Below are positions 17,145 through 27,070 of a stretch of 64,000 nucleotides of DNA, one piece after another. The notes under the pieces were generated by a model. The model had not been told where the DNA came from. It saw only the letters and a program-made list of their open reading frames with translations, and did not search any database. The DNA is from Promicromonospora thailandica (GTDB lineage: Bacteria > Actinomycetota > Actinomycetes > Actinomycetales > Cellulomonadaceae). The stretch is from the NCBI RefSeq assembly GCF_024171955.1, contig NZ_JAMTCS010000001.1, positions 496,001-560,000 on the forward strand, read 5' to 3'. Both the position numbers and the translations under genes were made by a program. How positions within the stretch are numbered: position 1 is the first letter of the stretch; every line of letters starts with the position of its first letter.

Positions 17145-20100
17145 GTGTCCCCTAAGGCTGGTTCAGAGTCGATCAGCGTGGCGAGCTCGTCATTCGGAGC
17201 CAACGAGTGGCTTGTGGACGAGCTCTACCAGCAGTACTTGAAGGACAAGAACGCGGTGGACCCCGCGTGGTGGGACTTCTTCGCCGACTACACCCCGGGC
17301 GAGAACGGTTCCGCCAAGGACGGCGTGCAGGACGGCGCCCCGGCGCCCACGAAGGCCCCTGCGGCACCCGCCGCCGCGGCCCCCGCCCAGGCAGCCCCGG
17401 CCCCCGCCCAGGAGGCCACCCCCGCCGCGCCGACCACGCCCGTCACCGGCGGCACCGCCGCGGCGGAGGCGGGTCAGCCCGTGCGCGAGAAGGTGCTCCC
17501 GGCCGACCCCAAGATCAACCCGGCCAACCCCATCGCCACGCCGCCCACCACCCACTACGCGGACACGTTCGAGCGCCCGGTGGCGCACCCGGACGCCGTC
17601 GACGACATCCAGAAGCTGCGCGGCCCCGCCGCGCGCGTCGTGACCAACATGGAGTCCTCGCTCGAGGTCCCGACGGCCACGTCCGTGCGCGCCGTGCCGG
17701 CCAAGCTGATGGTCGACAACCGCATCGTCATCAACAACCACCTCAAGCGCGGCCGCGGCGGCAAGATCTCGTTCACGCACCTCATCGGCTTCGCTCTGGT
17801 CGAGGCGCTGGCGGACATGCCGGTCATGAACGCGCACTACGAGCTCGTCGACGGCAAGCCCGGCGTGAACCAGCCCGCGCACGTCGGCTTCGGTCTCGCG
17901 ATCGACCTGGCCAAGCCGGACGGCTCGCGCCAGCTCCTGGTGCCCAGCATCAAGAAGGCCGAGGAGCTCGACTTCGCCGAGTACTGGGCGGCGTACGAGG
18001 AGCTGGTCCGCAAGGCCCGCGGCGGCAAGCTCGCGGTCCCGGACTTCCAGGGCACCACGATCTCGCTGACGAACCCGGGCGGCATCGGCACCGTGCACTC
18101 CGTGCCGCGCCTCATGCAGGGCCAGGGCACCATCGTCGGCGTCGGCGCCATGGACTACCCGGCGGAGTTCGCCGGCGCGTCCGAGGAGCAGCTCGCCCGC
18201 ATGGGCGTCTCGAAGGTCATGACGCTCACGTCGACCTACGACCACCGCATCATCCAGGGCGCCCAGTCCGGCGAGTTCCTCAAGATCATCTCGGAGAAGC
18301 TGCTCGGTCTCGACGGCTTCTACGACCGTGTGTTCGCGGCCCTGCGCGTGCCGTACGAGCCCGTCCGCTGGGTCCGCGACAACACCGTGGACGCCGACGT
18401 CGAGGCCGCCAAGCCGGCCAAGATCGCCGAGGTCATCCAGGCGTACCGCTCGCGCGGCCACCTCATGGCCGACACGGACCCGCTGGCCTACCGCCAGCGC
18501 AAGCACCCGGACCTGGACATCCAGAACCACGGCCTGACGCTGTGGGACCTCGACCGCACGTTCCCGACCGGCGGCTTCGGCACCAAGCCGAAGGCCACGC
18601 TGCGCGAGATCCTCGGCCTGCTGCGCGACTCCTACTGCCGCACCATCGGCATCGAGTACATGCACATCGCCGACCCGGCCCAGCGCAAGTGGCTCCAAGA
18701 GCGCCTGGAGGCCGGCTACGCCAAGACGCCGCGCGAGGACCAGCTGCGCATCCTGCGCCGCCTGAACTCCGCCGAGGCGTTCGAGACGTTCCTGCAGACC
18801 AAGTTCGTGGGGCAGAAGCGCTTCTCGCTCGAGGGCGGCGAGTCCCTGATCCCGCTGCTCGACGCGATCCTCTCGCGGGCCGCCGAGGGCGGCCTCGACG
18901 AGGTCGGCATCGGCATGGCCCACCGCGGCCGCCTGAACGTGCTGGCGAACATCGCGGGCAAGAGCTACGGCCAGATCTTCAAGGAGTTCGAGGGTCAGCT
19001 CGACCCGAAGAGCGTCCAGGGCTCCGGCGACGTGAAGTACCACCTCGGCACCGAGGGCACGTTCACCTCGGAGTCCGGCGCCACCACGCGCGTCTACCTC
19101 GCGGCCAACCCGTCGCACCTGGAGGCCGTGGACCCGGTGCTCGAGGGCATCGTGCGCGCCAAGCAGGACCGCATCGACCTCGGCGGCGACGGCTTCTCCG
19201 TGCTGCCGATCCTGGTGCACGGCGACGCGGCGTTCGCCGGCCAGGGCGTGGTCCCCGAGGTGCTGAACCTGTCGCAGCTGCGCGGGTACCGCACCGGCGG
19301 CACCATCCACGTGGTCGTCAACAACCAGGTCGGCTTCACCACGGGCCCGACGGCGTCCCGCTCGACCACCTACGCGACCGACGTGGCCAAGGGCTACCAG
19401 GTGCCGGTGCTGCACGTGAACGGCGATGACCCCGAGGCCGTCGTCCGCACCGCGGAGCTCGCCTTCGCGTTCCGCGAGCAGTTCGGCCAGGACGTCATCA
19501 TCGACCTCATCTGCTACCGCCGCCGCGGGCACAACGAGGGCGACGACCCGTCGATGACGCAGCCGCTCATGTACAACCTCATCGAGACCAAGCGCTCGGT
19601 GCGCAAGCTCTACACCGAGAACCTGGTCGCGCGCGGTGACATCACCGTGGAGGAGGCCGAGCACGCGCTGCAGGACTACCAGTCGCAGCTCGAGCGGGTC
19701 TTCACCGAGACCAAGTCGGGCTTCACGCCCGCGCCGCAGACCGAGCACCTCGCCGGCCTGGAGCGCCCGGAGTCCCAGCGCGAGGACGCCGGCACGATGG
19801 TCGGCTGGCAGACGGCGATTTCCCCCGAGATCCTGCAGCGGGTCGGCGAGGTGCACACCACGCCGCCGGAGGGCTTCACGGTCCACCCGAAGCTGGCCCA
19901 GCTGCTGGAGAAGCGCCACCTCATGGCGAAGGAGGGCGGCATCGACTGGGGCTTCGGCGAGCTCGCGGCCTTCGGGTCGCTGCTCGTGGAGGGCACCCCG
20001 GTGCGTCTCGCCGGCCAGGACTCGCGCCGCGGCACCTTCGTGCAGCGGCACGCCGTGCTGCACGACCGCGAGACCGGTGCCGAGTGGACGCCGCTGCTGT

Positions 20101-20957
20101 ACCTGTCGAGCGACCAGGCCAAGTTCTGGGTCTACGACTCGTCGCTGTCGGAGTACGCGGCCCTCGGGTTCGAGTACGGCTACTCCGTGGAGCGCCCGGA
20201 CGCCCTCGTGCTCTGGGAGGCGCAGTTCGGTGACTTCGTCAACGGCGCCCAGACGGTGATCGACGAGTTCATCTCGTCCGCCGAGCAGAAGTGGGGCCAG
20301 TCGTCGTCGGTGGTCATGCTGCTGCCGCACGGCTACGAGGGCCAGGGGCCGGACCACTCGTCCGCGCGGATCGAGCGGTTCCTGCAGCTCTGCGCCGAGA
20401 ACAACATCACGGTCGCGCAGCCGTCCACCCCGGCGTCGTACTTCCACCTGCTGCGTCGCCAGGCCTACGCCCGGCCGCGCCGTCCGCTCGTGGTGTTCAC
20501 GCCGAAGCAGCTGCTGCGCCTCAAGGCCGCCGCCTCCTCGGCGGAGGACTTCACGCAGGGCACGTTCCAGGAGGTCATCCCGGACCCCGCGGCCGACCCG
20601 GCCAAGGTGAACCGCGTGATCCTGTGCACGGGCCGCGTGTACTACGACCTGCTCGCCGAGCGCACCAAGCGCGGCGACGAGGGCGTGGCGCTGGTCCGCC
20701 TGGAGCAGCTGTACCCGTTCCCGGAGGAGCAGATCCGCGCGGAGCTCGCGAAGTACGGCGACGCCGAGGTGGTCTGGGTCCAGGACGAGCCGCAGAACCA
20801 GGGCGCGTGGAGCTACCTCCACCTGGCGCTGCCGATGGACGTGCCGTACGTCAAGGTCGTCTCCCGCCCGGCGTCCGCCTCGACCGCCGCCGGTACGGCC
20901 AAGCTGCACCAGGCCCAGCAGAAGACGCTCCTGGAGCAGGCCTTCACGCGGGGCTGA
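17145..20957 (+). CDS. kgd: Multifunctional 2-oxoglutarate dehydrogenase E1/E2-like protein (Kgd)
   Basis: The 1270-residue fused enzyme carries the 2-oxoglutarate decarboxylase/dehydrogenase reaction of the TCA cycle. After a short N-terminal E1-type segment ([18 protein letters not shown]) and an Ala/Pro linker (about 60-105) comes a succinyltransferase (E2) domain ending in DHRIIQG (His367). The ThDP-dependent E1 part follows, with [12 protein letters not shown] and [11 protein letters not shown], and a C-terminal transketolase-like half. No lipoyl domain is present, as expected for actinobacterial Kgd. GTG 17145 has AAGGTGG about 11 nt upstream; GTG 17178 and others are possible. A perfect terminator closes the gene. 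Confidence 0.96.
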   Translation: MSPKAGSESISVASSSFGANEWLVDELYQQYLKDKNAVDPAWWDFFADYTPGENGSAKDGVQDGAPAPTKAPAAPAAAAPAQAAPAPAQEATPAAPTTPVTGGTAAAEAGQPVREKVLPADPKINPANPIATPPTTHYADTFERPVAHPDAVDDIQKLRGPAARVVTNMESSLEVPTATSVRAVPAKLMVDNRIVINNHLKRGRGGKISFTHLIGFALVEALADMPVMNAHYELVDGKPGVNQPAHVGFGLAIDLAKPDGSRQLLVPSIKKAEELDFAEYWAAYEELVRKARGGKLAVPDFQGTTISLTNPGGIGTVHSVPRLMQGQGTIVGVGAMDYPAEFAGASEEQLARMGVSKVMTLTSTYDHRIIQGAQSGEFLKIISEKLLGLDGFYDRVFAALRVPYEPVRWVRDNTVDADVEAAKPAKIAEVIQAYRSRGHLMADTDPLAYRQRKHPDLDIQNHGLTLWDLDRTFPTGGFGTKPKATLREILGLLRDSYCRTIGIEYMHIADPAQRKWLQERLEAGYAKTPREDQLRILRRLNSAEAFETFLQTKFVGQKRFSLEGGESLIPLLDAILSRAAEGGLDEVGIGMAHRGRLNVLANIAGKSYGQIFKEFEGQLDPKSVQGSGDVKYHLGTEGTFTSESGATTRVYLAANPSHLEAVDPVLEGIVRAKQDRIDLGGDGFSVLPILVHGDAAFAGQGVVPEVLNLSQLRGYRTGGTIHVVVNNQVGFTTGPTASRSTTYATDVAKGYQVPVLHVNGDDPEAVVRTAELAFAFREQFGQDVIIDLICYRRRGHNEGDDPSMTQPLMYNLIETKRSVRKLYTENLVARGDITVEEAEHALQDYQSQLERVFTETKSGFTPAPQTEHLAGLERPESQREDAGTMVGWQTAISPEILQRVGEVHTTPPEGFTVHPKLAQLLEKRHLMAKEGGIDWGFGELAAFGSLLVEGTPVRLAGQDSRRGTFVQRHAVLHDRETGAEWTPLLYLSSDQAKFWVYDSSLSEYAALGFEYGYSVERPDALVLWEAQFGDFVNGAQTVIDEFISSAEQKWGQSSSVVMLLPHGYEGQGPDHSSARIERFLQLCAENNITVAQPSTPASYFHLLRRQAYARPRRPLVVFTPKQLLRLKAAASSAEDFTQGTFQEVIPDPAADPAKVNRVILCTGRVYYDLLAERTKRGDEGVALVRLEQLYPFPEEQIRAELAKYGDAEVVWVQDEPQNQGAWSYLHLALPMDVPYVKVVSRPASASTAAGTAKLHQAQQKTLLEQAFTRG

Positions 20958-20968
20958 TCCGCGCACGA

Positions 20969-21009
20969 CACGAGAGGCGGGCACCCTTCGCGGGTGCCCG
21001 CCTCTCGTG
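20969..21009 (+). terminator. Strong terminator of kgd
   Basis: An 18-bp perfect stem has arms at 20969-20986 and 20992-21009 with a 5-nt loop. It starts 12 bp after the kgd stop. Confidence 0.88.
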
Positions 21010-21037
21010 CGTCCGGACGGCGCCGTAGGCTGGCCGG

Positions 21038-21730
21038 ATGGCAGACGCTGAGTTCAAGGACCTGGTCATCGACGCCACCCACGGGCCGACGCTCGCCACG
21101 TTCTGGTCGGCCGCCCTCGGCCTGCGGTCGCGGCCGGCGGGCGACTCGTCCGCGGTGTTCGCCCTGGAGGACGACGTGCCCCGGCACATGGTCTGGATCA
21201 ACCAGGTGCCCGAGCCGCGCACCGTCAAGCAGCGGGTGCACCTCGACCTGCACGCCACGGTCGCCGAGCTGGAGGCGCTGGGCGCGACCGCGGACACCGC
21301 CCGCGAGAACTGGGTGGTCATGCGCGACCCCGAGGGCGGGGAGCTGTGCGCCTTCCCCGACCGGGCCGCCGAGGCGGGGCCGTACCGCCTCTACGCGCTG
21401 GTCGTGGACTCGGTGGACGCGGCGGCGGCCAGCGCGTGGTGGGGCAGGCGGCTCGGGCTCGAGCCGCAGGAGCTCGAGGGCCGCGGCTGGTACCGGCTGG
21501 GCCCGGGCGGCTCGCTGCCGTGGCAGATGCTGTTCATCCCGGTGCCCGAGCCCAAGACGGTCAAGAACCGCATCCACTGGGACGTCGTGGGCGACACCGG
21601 CGCCCTCCTCGACGCCGGCGCCACACTCGTCATGCCGCGCGAGGACTCACCCGACCCGCACGTCTTCTGGGACGTGCTGGCCGACCCCGAGGGCAACGAG
21701 TTCTGCGTGTTCGCCCCGGACCAGGTCTGA
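21038..21730 (+). CDS. VOC-family protein with two glyoxalase-like halves
   Basis: The 230-residue protein has two beta-alpha-beta repeats: about 5-110 (FKDLVIDATHGPTLATFWSAALGL to MRDPEGGELCAF) and about 118-230 (LYALVVDSVDAAAASAWWGRRLGL to LADPEGNEFCVF). This is the Glo_EDI_BRP arrangement of small-molecule binding or detoxifying proteins. The substrate is unknown. ATG 21038 follows TAGGCT by 6 nt, so it is probably leaderless. It converges on the aldo/keto reductase. Confidence 0.88.
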   Translation: MADAEFKDLVIDATHGPTLATFWSAALGLRSRPAGDSSAVFALEDDVPRHMVWINQVPEPRTVKQRVHLDLHATVAELEALGATADTARENWVVMRDPEGGELCAFPDRAAEAGPYRLYALVVDSVDAAAASAWWGRRLGLEPQELEGRGWYRLGPGGSLPWQMLFIPVPEPKTVKNRIHWDVVGDTGALLDAGATLVMPREDSPDPHVFWDVLADPEGNEFCVFAPDQV

Positions 21731-21752
21731 TCCCCGGCCCGGGGCGGGCACG

Positions 21753-22748
21753 TCACCACTTGTCGTGCACGTGCTCCTTGATCAGCTCGTCGTAGATCTC
21801 GCGCACGCCCGACATGAACAGCGGGCCCAGGGTCGCGGCGTCGCCCGCCGCGGCGTTCGCGCGCGCCTGGTCGACGTTCCGCGCCCCCGGGATCACCGAC
21901 GACACGCCGGGCCGCTGCCACGCCCAGGCGATCGCGGCCTGCGCCGGGGTGAGGGTGTCGCCCACGACGTCCCGGGCCAGCTCGGTGAACCGGCCCGCGG
22001 CCTCCAGGCCCACCTCGAAGGGCACGCCGGAGAACGTCTCGCCGACGTCGAACGCGGCGCCCTCGCGGTTGAAGTTCCGGTGGTCGTTCTCGGCGAACAC
22101 CGTGTCCTTGGTGTACCGCCCGGCCAGCAGGCCCGACGCGAGCGGCACGCGCGCGATGATGCCGACGCCGGCGGCGGAGGCCGCGGGCAGCACCTCGTCG
22201 AGCGGCTTGAGCCGGAACGCGTTGAGGATGATCTGCACGGTGGCCACGTGGGGCCGGGCGATGGCCTCGAGGGCCTCGGAGGTCTTCTCGACGCTCACGC
22301 CGTAGGCCGCGATCGCGCCGTCGGCCACCAGCTGGTCGAGCGCGTCGTAGACGGCGTCGCTCGAGTACACGGCGCTGGGCGGGCAGTGCAGCTGCACCAG
22401 GTCCAGCCGCTCGACGCCGAGGTTGCGGCGCGACCGGTCCGTCCACTGCCGGAAGTTGTCCAGCACGTAGTTCTCCGGCACCTGGTCCACGCGCCGGCCC
22501 ATCTTGGTGGCGACCGTGAGCCCGGCGTCGGGGTGGTCCTTGAGGAAGGAGCCGATGACCTGCTCGCTGCGGCCGTCGCCGTAGACGTCCGCGGTGTCGA
22601 AGAACGTCACACCCGCCTCGAGCGACGCCTCCAGGACGGCGCGCGCGTCGTCCTCGCTGACGTCGCCCCAGTCCGCACCGAGCTGCCAGGTGCCCAGGCC
22701 CACAGCCGATACGAGCCGACCCGTCCGTCCGAGTACCTGCTGTTCCAT
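21753..22748 (-). CDS. Aldo/keto reductase
   Basis: The 331-residue NADPH-dependent TIM-barrel oxidoreductase shows the family tetrad in context: FFDTADVYGDGRSE (Asp and Tyr), TKMGR (Lys) and LDLVQLHCP (His). The C-terminal cofactor motif is VIPGARNVDQ. It is closest in style to the YajO/Tas-like group that reduces carbonyls. ATG 22748 is chosen for the strong GGAGGA 4 nt upstream. It diverges from the aldose epimerase across about 155 bp. Confidence 0.94.
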   Translation of the reverse strand: MEQQVLGRTGRLVSAVGLGTWQLGADWGDVSEDDARAVLEASLEAGVTFFDTADVYGDGRSEQVIGSFLKDHPDAGLTVATKMGRRVDQVPENYVLDNFRQWTDRSRRNLGVERLDLVQLHCPPSAVYSSDAVYDALDQLVADGAIAAYGVSVEKTSEALEAIARPHVATVQIILNAFRLKPLDEVLPAASAAGVGIIARVPLASGLLAGRYTKDTVFAENDHRNFNREGAAFDVGETFSGVPFEVGLEAAGRFTELARDVVGDTLTPAQAAIAWAWQRPGVSSVIPGARNVDQARANAAAGDAATLGPLFMSGVREIYDELIKEHVHDKW

Positions 22749-22903
22749 CGTTCCTCCTGCTGCTGAGGCGGGCTGGTACACCCGCGCGGACCCGCCGTCG
22801 GGCCCCTTTCATAGCGGGGTCGTGGGGACATGCCAATATCCGACCCTCTAGTCTGCCGTCCCACGCTACGTGGCGCAGGCGGAAATTGCCCTACGGTTAC
22901 GGT

Positions 22904-23848
22904 GTGAGTGTGACGACAGAAATTCCTCCCGTGGGTGCGGCCAGTCCTCATCCTTCCGGGGACCAGTTCCGGATCGGGCACGGCGCGCACCGTGCGACGG
23001 TCACCCAGGTGGGGGCCGCGCTGCGCGAGTACTCGGTGGACGGGCGCGACGTCGTGGTGCCCTTCGGCGTGGACGAGATCAACCCGGTGTTCAACAGCGC
23101 GGTGCTGATCCCGTGGCCCAACCGCCTCGCCGACGGCGCCTACGAGTACGGCGGCGTCACGCACCAGCTGCCGATCACCGAGCCGGACCGCCGCACGGCG
23201 CTGCACGGGCTCGCGGCCTTCGAGCGCTGGTCCGTCGTCGAGCACACCGGGTCCGCCGTGACGCTCGAGCTGGAGCTCGTCGCGCGGCCCGGCTACCCCT
23301 TCCAGCTCGTGGTCCAGATCCGGTACGCCCTGTCCGACGCGGGCCTGGAGATCACCCTCGACGTCACCAACGTGGGCACCGACACCGCACCGTACGGCTG
23401 CGGTTTCCACCCCTGGCTGTCGACCGGCGGCGCGCCGCTGGACGAGTGCACCGTGCGCCTGGACGCCGCCACCCGCGTCACCACCGACGAGCGGCTGCTC
23501 CCCACCGGCACCGAGCCGGCGTCGAGCACGTACGACCTGCGCGAGCCGCGCAGCGCGGCGGGCCTCGACCTCGACGACGCCTACGTCGACGTGGTGCGGG
23601 ACGAGCAGGGCCTGTCGTGGGCGCACCTCGCGGGGCCGGACGGCCGCACGGCCGCGGTCTGGATGGACGGGTCGCAGGATGTCTGGCAGATCTGCACGGG
23701 CGACCACATCCAGCCCGAGCGGCGGCGGATGGGCCTGGCCGCCGAGCCCATGAGCTGCGTCGCCGACGCGTTCCGGACGGGCGAGCGGCTCGTGCACCTC
23801 GCGCCGGGCGAGCGCCACGCGGTCCGTTGGGGCATGACGCTCCTCTGA
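22904..23848 (+). CDS. Aldose 1-epimerase family protein
   Basis: The 314-residue mutarotase-like protein interconverts alpha and beta anomers of sugars. Family positions include NPVFNSAVLIPWPNRLADG, the active-site His in ALHGLA, CGFHPW, and a C-terminal acidic residue region (ICTGDHIQPERRRMGLAAEPMSC). A leaderless GTG start at 22904 is chosen because TACGGT (22892-22897) ends 6 nt before it; GTG 22910 is an alternative. It sits alone between divergent and parallel neighbours. Confidence 0.92.
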   Translation: MSVTTEIPPVGAASPHPSGDQFRIGHGAHRATVTQVGAALREYSVDGRDVVVPFGVDEINPVFNSAVLIPWPNRLADGAYEYGGVTHQLPITEPDRRTALHGLAAFERWSVVEHTGSAVTLELELVARPGYPFQLVVQIRYALSDAGLEITLDVTNVGTDTAPYGCGFHPWLSTGGAPLDECTVRLDAATRVTTDERLLPTGTEPASSTYDLREPRSAAGLDLDDAYVDVVRDEQGLSWAHLAGPDGRTAAVWMDGSQDVWQICTGDHIQPERRRMGLAAEPMSCVADAFRTGERLVHLAPGERHAVRWGMTLL

Positions 23849-23942
23849 CGTCGGCGCGTTGCCACCGGTCGGCCCGGGTCCGTGCACCACAATGAGGAAC
23901 CGGCCGTCCGCCAGGCTGCCGGGAACAGGCAAGGAGAGTCCG

Positions 23943-24551
23943 TTGCAGGAACGCGAGGTGCGCATCTGCGTCGTCGGTGACGAGCTGGCCACGGGTGTCG
24001 GAGATGCCCGTGCGCTCGGCTGGACCGGGCGCGTGGTCGCGCGCACCCATTTCTCCCGGCCCGCCATGCTCTTCACGCTCGCCGTGCCCGGCGAGACGAG
24101 CACCCAGCTCGGCGCCCGCTGGGAGACCGAGACCGCCGCACGGTTCGGCCCGGACTCCGAGGTCGAGAACCGCCTGGTGGTGGCCCTGGGACGGCACGAC
24201 GTCGCCTCCGGGCTGACCGTCGCGCGCTCGCGGCTGAACCTGGCGAACATCCTCGACGTCGCCGACGCCAACCGCACGGCGGCCTTCGTCGTCGGCCCGC
24301 CGCCCGGCACGCCGGCCGAGGGCGAGCGGATCGCCGAGCTGTCCGACGCGTTCGCGGACGTCGCCAGCCGGCGCCGCGTGCCCTACGTGGACACGTACAC
24401 GCCGCTGGCGCAGCACGAGCAGTGGCTGGCCGACATGGCCCAGGGCGGCGGCGTGTACCCGGGCCAGGCGGGTTACGGCCTCATGGCGTGGCTCGTGCTG
24501 CACACGGGCTGGCACGCGTGGCTGGGCCTCCCCCAGGACGAGGTCGCCTGA
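23943..24551 (+). CDS. SGNH-hydrolase-like protein
   Basis: The 202-residue protein begins with a variant of the SGNH block I motif (ICVVGDELATGVGDARALGW), in which the catalytic Ser of GDS is replaced by Glu. Later parts match poorly to the GxND and DxxH blocks. It may be a non-catalytic or divergent member of the GDSL/SGNH lipase-acylhydrolase superfamily. The TTG start at 23943 is supported by AAGGAG 6 nt upstream (23931-23936). It ends just before the large repeat element. Confidence 0.75.
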   Translation: MQEREVRICVVGDELATGVGDARALGWTGRVVARTHFSRPAMLFTLAVPGETSTQLGARWETETAARFGPDSEVENRLVVALGRHDVASGLTVARSRLNLANILDVADANRTAAFVVGPPPGTPAEGERIAELSDAFADVASRRRVPYVDTYTPLAQHEQWLADMAQGGGVYPGQAGYGLMAWLVLHTGWHAWLGLPQDEVA

Positions 24552-24553
24552 CC

Positions 24554-24655
24554 CGAAGTAGAACCAGGGCGAGATAGAACTGCAGCCGAAGCTGGAGTTC
24601 TATCTCGCTGCAGTTCTATCTCGCCCTGGTTCTACTTCGCTGCAGTTCTACTTCG
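24554..24655. repeat. Composite tandem/inverted repeat between convergent genes
   Basis: The 11-mer GTTCTAYYTCG occurs four times at a strict 16-bp period (24597, 24613, 24629, 24645), separated by 5-bp spacers ctgca or ccctg. Two exact reverse copies lie at 24554-24564 and 24570-24580, and a degenerate one at about 24587. Together they make a 32-bp perfect inverted repeat (24554-24585 with 24608-24639). It is clearly lower in GC than its surroundings and fills the gap between two convergent stops (24551 and 24668). It may act as a bidirectional terminator, but it is more structured than needed. Confidence 0.9.
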
Positions 24656-24667
24656 GCGGCGACGGGG

Positions 24668-25465
24668 TCAGGAGCGGGTGATCGTGGCCGTGCCCGAGAC
24701 CGTGTTGGTCGAGACGTAGGCCGCGGCGCCGGGCTCCGCGTGGTCGACCACGACCGTGCGCTGCGCGCTCGACGTCGCCTGCGTGCCGTCGATGACGACC
24801 TTGCCGGTGACGCTGCGCGCGCGGAGGTTGACCGGCGACCCGGCGTCGAGCCGCACGGCCGCCGCACCGGACACCGTCTTGACGTTGACGAGCGGAGTCG
24901 TGCCGACGGCGGCCACCTCTACCGCCCCGGACACCGTCTGGGCCGAGACCCGGCCCAGCGCGCCCACCAGCGACACGGCGCCCGACACCGTGGTGGCCGA
25001 CGCGTCGCCCGAGTGCTCGGCGATCGTGACCGAGCCCGTGCCCGACTTGGTGGTGACCGAGCCGGTGGTGCCGGTGACGGTGATCGACCCGCCGGCGGTC
25101 TTGACGTTGACGCCGGCCTGCGACCCGGTCACCACGACCTCGGCGCCGACCGTCGCGACGTCCACCACCGACGTGGCGGGCACGGTGATCCGCACGGAGG
25201 CGCTGTCCTGGTCCTTGAGGCCGCGGAACCGGTCCACGAAGCCCTCGAGGCCCGGGAAGTCGTAGGCGACCCGGAGGTTGCCGTGCTCGGCGAGCACCTG
25301 CAGCGGACGGGAGGAGACGTCCAGGACCTCCACGACGGCGCCCGTGGTGCGGTTCGGGTCGGCCACGACCTCGGCGCGGCCGTTGGTGAGTCGGACGGTC
25401 AGGGTCGAGGCGCTGCCGACCTCGATGGTCTGGGGGGCGGCCACGCTCCAGGACTCGGTGGTCAT
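24668..25465 (-). CDS. DUF4097-family beta-repeat protein, second in PadR operon
   Basis: The 265-residue protein is almost all short beta strands in a repeating pattern (TVSGAVSLVG, TVSGAVEVAA, TVSGAAAVRL), as in the adhesin-like DUF4097/DUF4098 right-handed solenoid. There is no signal peptide or membrane segment, so it is probably cytosolic. The ATG has GGAG 7 nt upstream. It is paralogous to the gene two places upstream; both start with SW-V-x-PQTIE. The 43-bp gap to padR suggests the same transcript. Confidence 0.85.
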   Translation of the reverse strand: MTTESWSVAAPQTIEVGSASTLTVRLTNGRAEVVADPNRTTGAVVEVLDVSSRPLQVLAEHGNLRVAYDFPGLEGFVDRFRGLKDQDSASVRITVPATSVVDVATVGAEVVVTGSQAGVNVKTAGGSITVTGTTGSVTTKSGTGSVTIAEHSGDASATTVSGAVSLVGALGRVSAQTVSGAVEVAAVGTTPLVNVKTVSGAAAVRLDAGSPVNLRARSVTGKVVIDGTQATSSAQRTVVVDHAEPGAAAYVSTNTVSGTATITRS

Positions 25466-25508
25466 CGCTGTGCTCCGTTCGGTGGGGAGATTCGGGGGCG
25501 GTCGGTGG

Positions 25509-26180
25509 TCACGGGTGGGTGGTCGGGTCGGTGGGCCGGGGGCCGGAGGAGGTCGTGTGCGGCAGCGTCCCACGGATCGCGGTCCGGGCCGAGTCGAGCA
25601 CGGTGCGCAGCGTCTCGACGGTCAGCGCGGACACCGTACCGGCGACGTCGGCCTCTCGCAGGTCAGCCAGGACGTCGTTGCGGAACCGCTGCAGCACCGC
25701 CTCGGCGTCGTGCCGCAGCGAGTTGGACTGCGTGCGCCGCGGGTCGGGCGTCGTGTCGGGACCCGGGCGAGGGCGGGAGCGGGCCTCCTGCGCCGCGGCG
25801 GCCAGCTCGGCCCGCAGGCCGCGCATCGTGTCGCGGATGTCCGCCCGGACCTCGTCCGCCAGGCTGCGCACCGTCTCGGCGACACTGCGCTCCAGACGCC
25901 GCACGTCGTCCATGCGGGCGTCGACCTCCGCCCGGCCCGCCGGCGTGAGCTCGTAGGAGGCCTTGCGGCCCGCGCCGGCGGCATCGGGGACGGACCGGCG
26001 GACCAGCCCTTCCTCCTCGAGCCGGGCCAGCCGCGGGTAGATGGTCCCGGCACTGGGCCGGTACGTGCCGCCGAAGCGCCGGGTGAGCTCGGTGATCAGC
26101 TCGTACCCGTGCCGGGGCCCGTCCAGCAGCAGGACGAGCAGGTACAGGCGCAGCTCACCGTGCGCGAAGACGGGCGGCAC
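25509..26180 (-). CDS. PadR-family transcriptional regulator
   Basis: The 223-residue regulator has an N-terminal winged helix (about 5-80): LLDGPRHGYELITEL, then SAGTIYPRLARLEEEGLV, the PadR signature. A long helical C-terminal part (about 85-190) is for dimerisation. The GTG start at 26180 overlaps the preceding gene's stop by 1 nt (TAGTG). It lies between two DUF4097 paralogues. Two identical CGATATATCG-centred palindromes upstream of the operon are the likely autoregulatory operators. Confidence 0.93.
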   Translation of the reverse strand: MPPVFAHGELRLYLLVLLLDGPRHGYELITELTRRFGGTYRPSAGTIYPRLARLEEEGLVRRSVPDAAGAGRKASYELTPAGRAEVDARMDDVRRLERSVAETVRSLADEVRADIRDTMRGLRAELAAAAQEARSRPRPGPDTTPDPRRTQSNSLRHDAEAVLQRFRNDVLADLREADVAGTVSALTVETLRTVLDSARTAIRGTLPHTTSSGPRPTDPTTHP

Positions 26181-27049
26181 TACAGCTCCACGGGCGTCGG
26201 CGCGGCGTCCTCGGGGGCGTCCGGCGTGGCGTCCGCCGGTGCGTCCTGCGGTCCGCCGATCACCGTGACGTCGCCGGAGACACCCGTGACGCGCAGCTGC
26301 GTGACGCCGGGGGCGCCGGACCGCTCGCCGCCGGTCACCCTGGACCCACCGCCGCCGGTGAACTGCAGGCCGCCGAGCGTCACCCGGCCGCTGACGCTCT
26401 GGACGGAGACCTCGACCGCACGGTCGTCCGGGACCCGCAGGAGCATGTCGCCCGAGACGGAGTTGACCCGGACCTGCCGCGGCTGGGTCACCAGGTCGAG
26501 GGTCACGTTGCCGGACACCGACGACGACGTGACGACGTCGGCCGAGCCGCTGACCACGACGTCGGCCGACACCGTGTTGCTGGTGATGTCGCCGACGTGG
26601 TCGCGCACCGTCAGCTCGCCGGAGACGGTGTTCAGCCTGAGGTCTCCGGCCGTGCGCGACACCAGCAGCGAGCCCGAGACCGTGGACGCCGACGCGCCCG
26701 CCGTCGTCCCCGCGAGGAGGCCCTCGCCGCGCACCGTGCCGAGGCGCACGACGGTGCCGGCGGGCACCGCCACGTGGATGTCGGCGCGCGCCTTGCCCCC
26801 GAAGTCGACGAACCGCTTCACGAACGAGCCCCAGCCCGACAGGCCGCTCTCGTGCTCGATCACCAGGCGGCCGTCCACGAGGCGCACCTCGAGGGACCGG
26901 CCCTCGACGGAGTGCACCTCGACGCGGACCACCGGTTCGTCGTGGGCCACGACGTCGAGCCGTCCGTCGACGACGTGGGCGTCGACGGTCGTGACACCGT
27001 CGAGCTCGATGGTCTGCGGGCCTGTGACGGTCCAGCTGTCCGCGCTCAT
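26180..27049 (-). CDS. DUF4097-family beta-repeat protein, first in PadR operon
   Basis: The 289-residue protein has solenoid-like repeats (STVSGSLLV, NTVSGELTV, NTVSADVVV, SSVSGNVTL, NSVSGDMLL, QSVSGRVTL, TGVSGDVTV), about seven copies of a roughly 20-residue unit. An Asp/Pro/Ala tail follows. There is no export signal. The ATG has GGAGG about 5 nt upstream. It is the first gene of the operon, directly behind the palindromic operator pair. Confidence 0.87.
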   Translation of the reverse strand: MSADSWTVTGPQTIELDGVTTVDAHVVDGRLDVVAHDEPVVRVEVHSVEGRSLEVRLVDGRLVIEHESGLSGWGSFVKRFVDFGGKARADIHVAVPAGTVVRLGTVRGEGLLAGTTAGASASTVSGSLLVSRTAGDLRLNTVSGELTVRDHVGDITSNTVSADVVVSGSADVVTSSSVSGNVTLDLVTQPRQVRVNSVSGDMLLRVPDDRAVEVSVQSVSGRVTLGGLQFTGGGGSRVTGGERSGAPGVTQLRVTGVSGDVTVIGGPQDAPADATPDAPEDAAPTPVEL

Positions 27050-27070
27050 GGGATCCTCCGATGGTCGGGG

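Noticed and set aside
17190-20984. A 1264-codon open frame on the - strand opposite kgd
   Set aside because: It is the antisense of kgd, made open by GC-rich third positions. Its translation is low-complexity Arg/Val/Leu/His-rich sequence with no domain.
24554-24655. CRISPR array
   Set aside because: The repeats are 11 bp with 5-bp spacers that recur, occur in both orientations and have no cas genes nearby.
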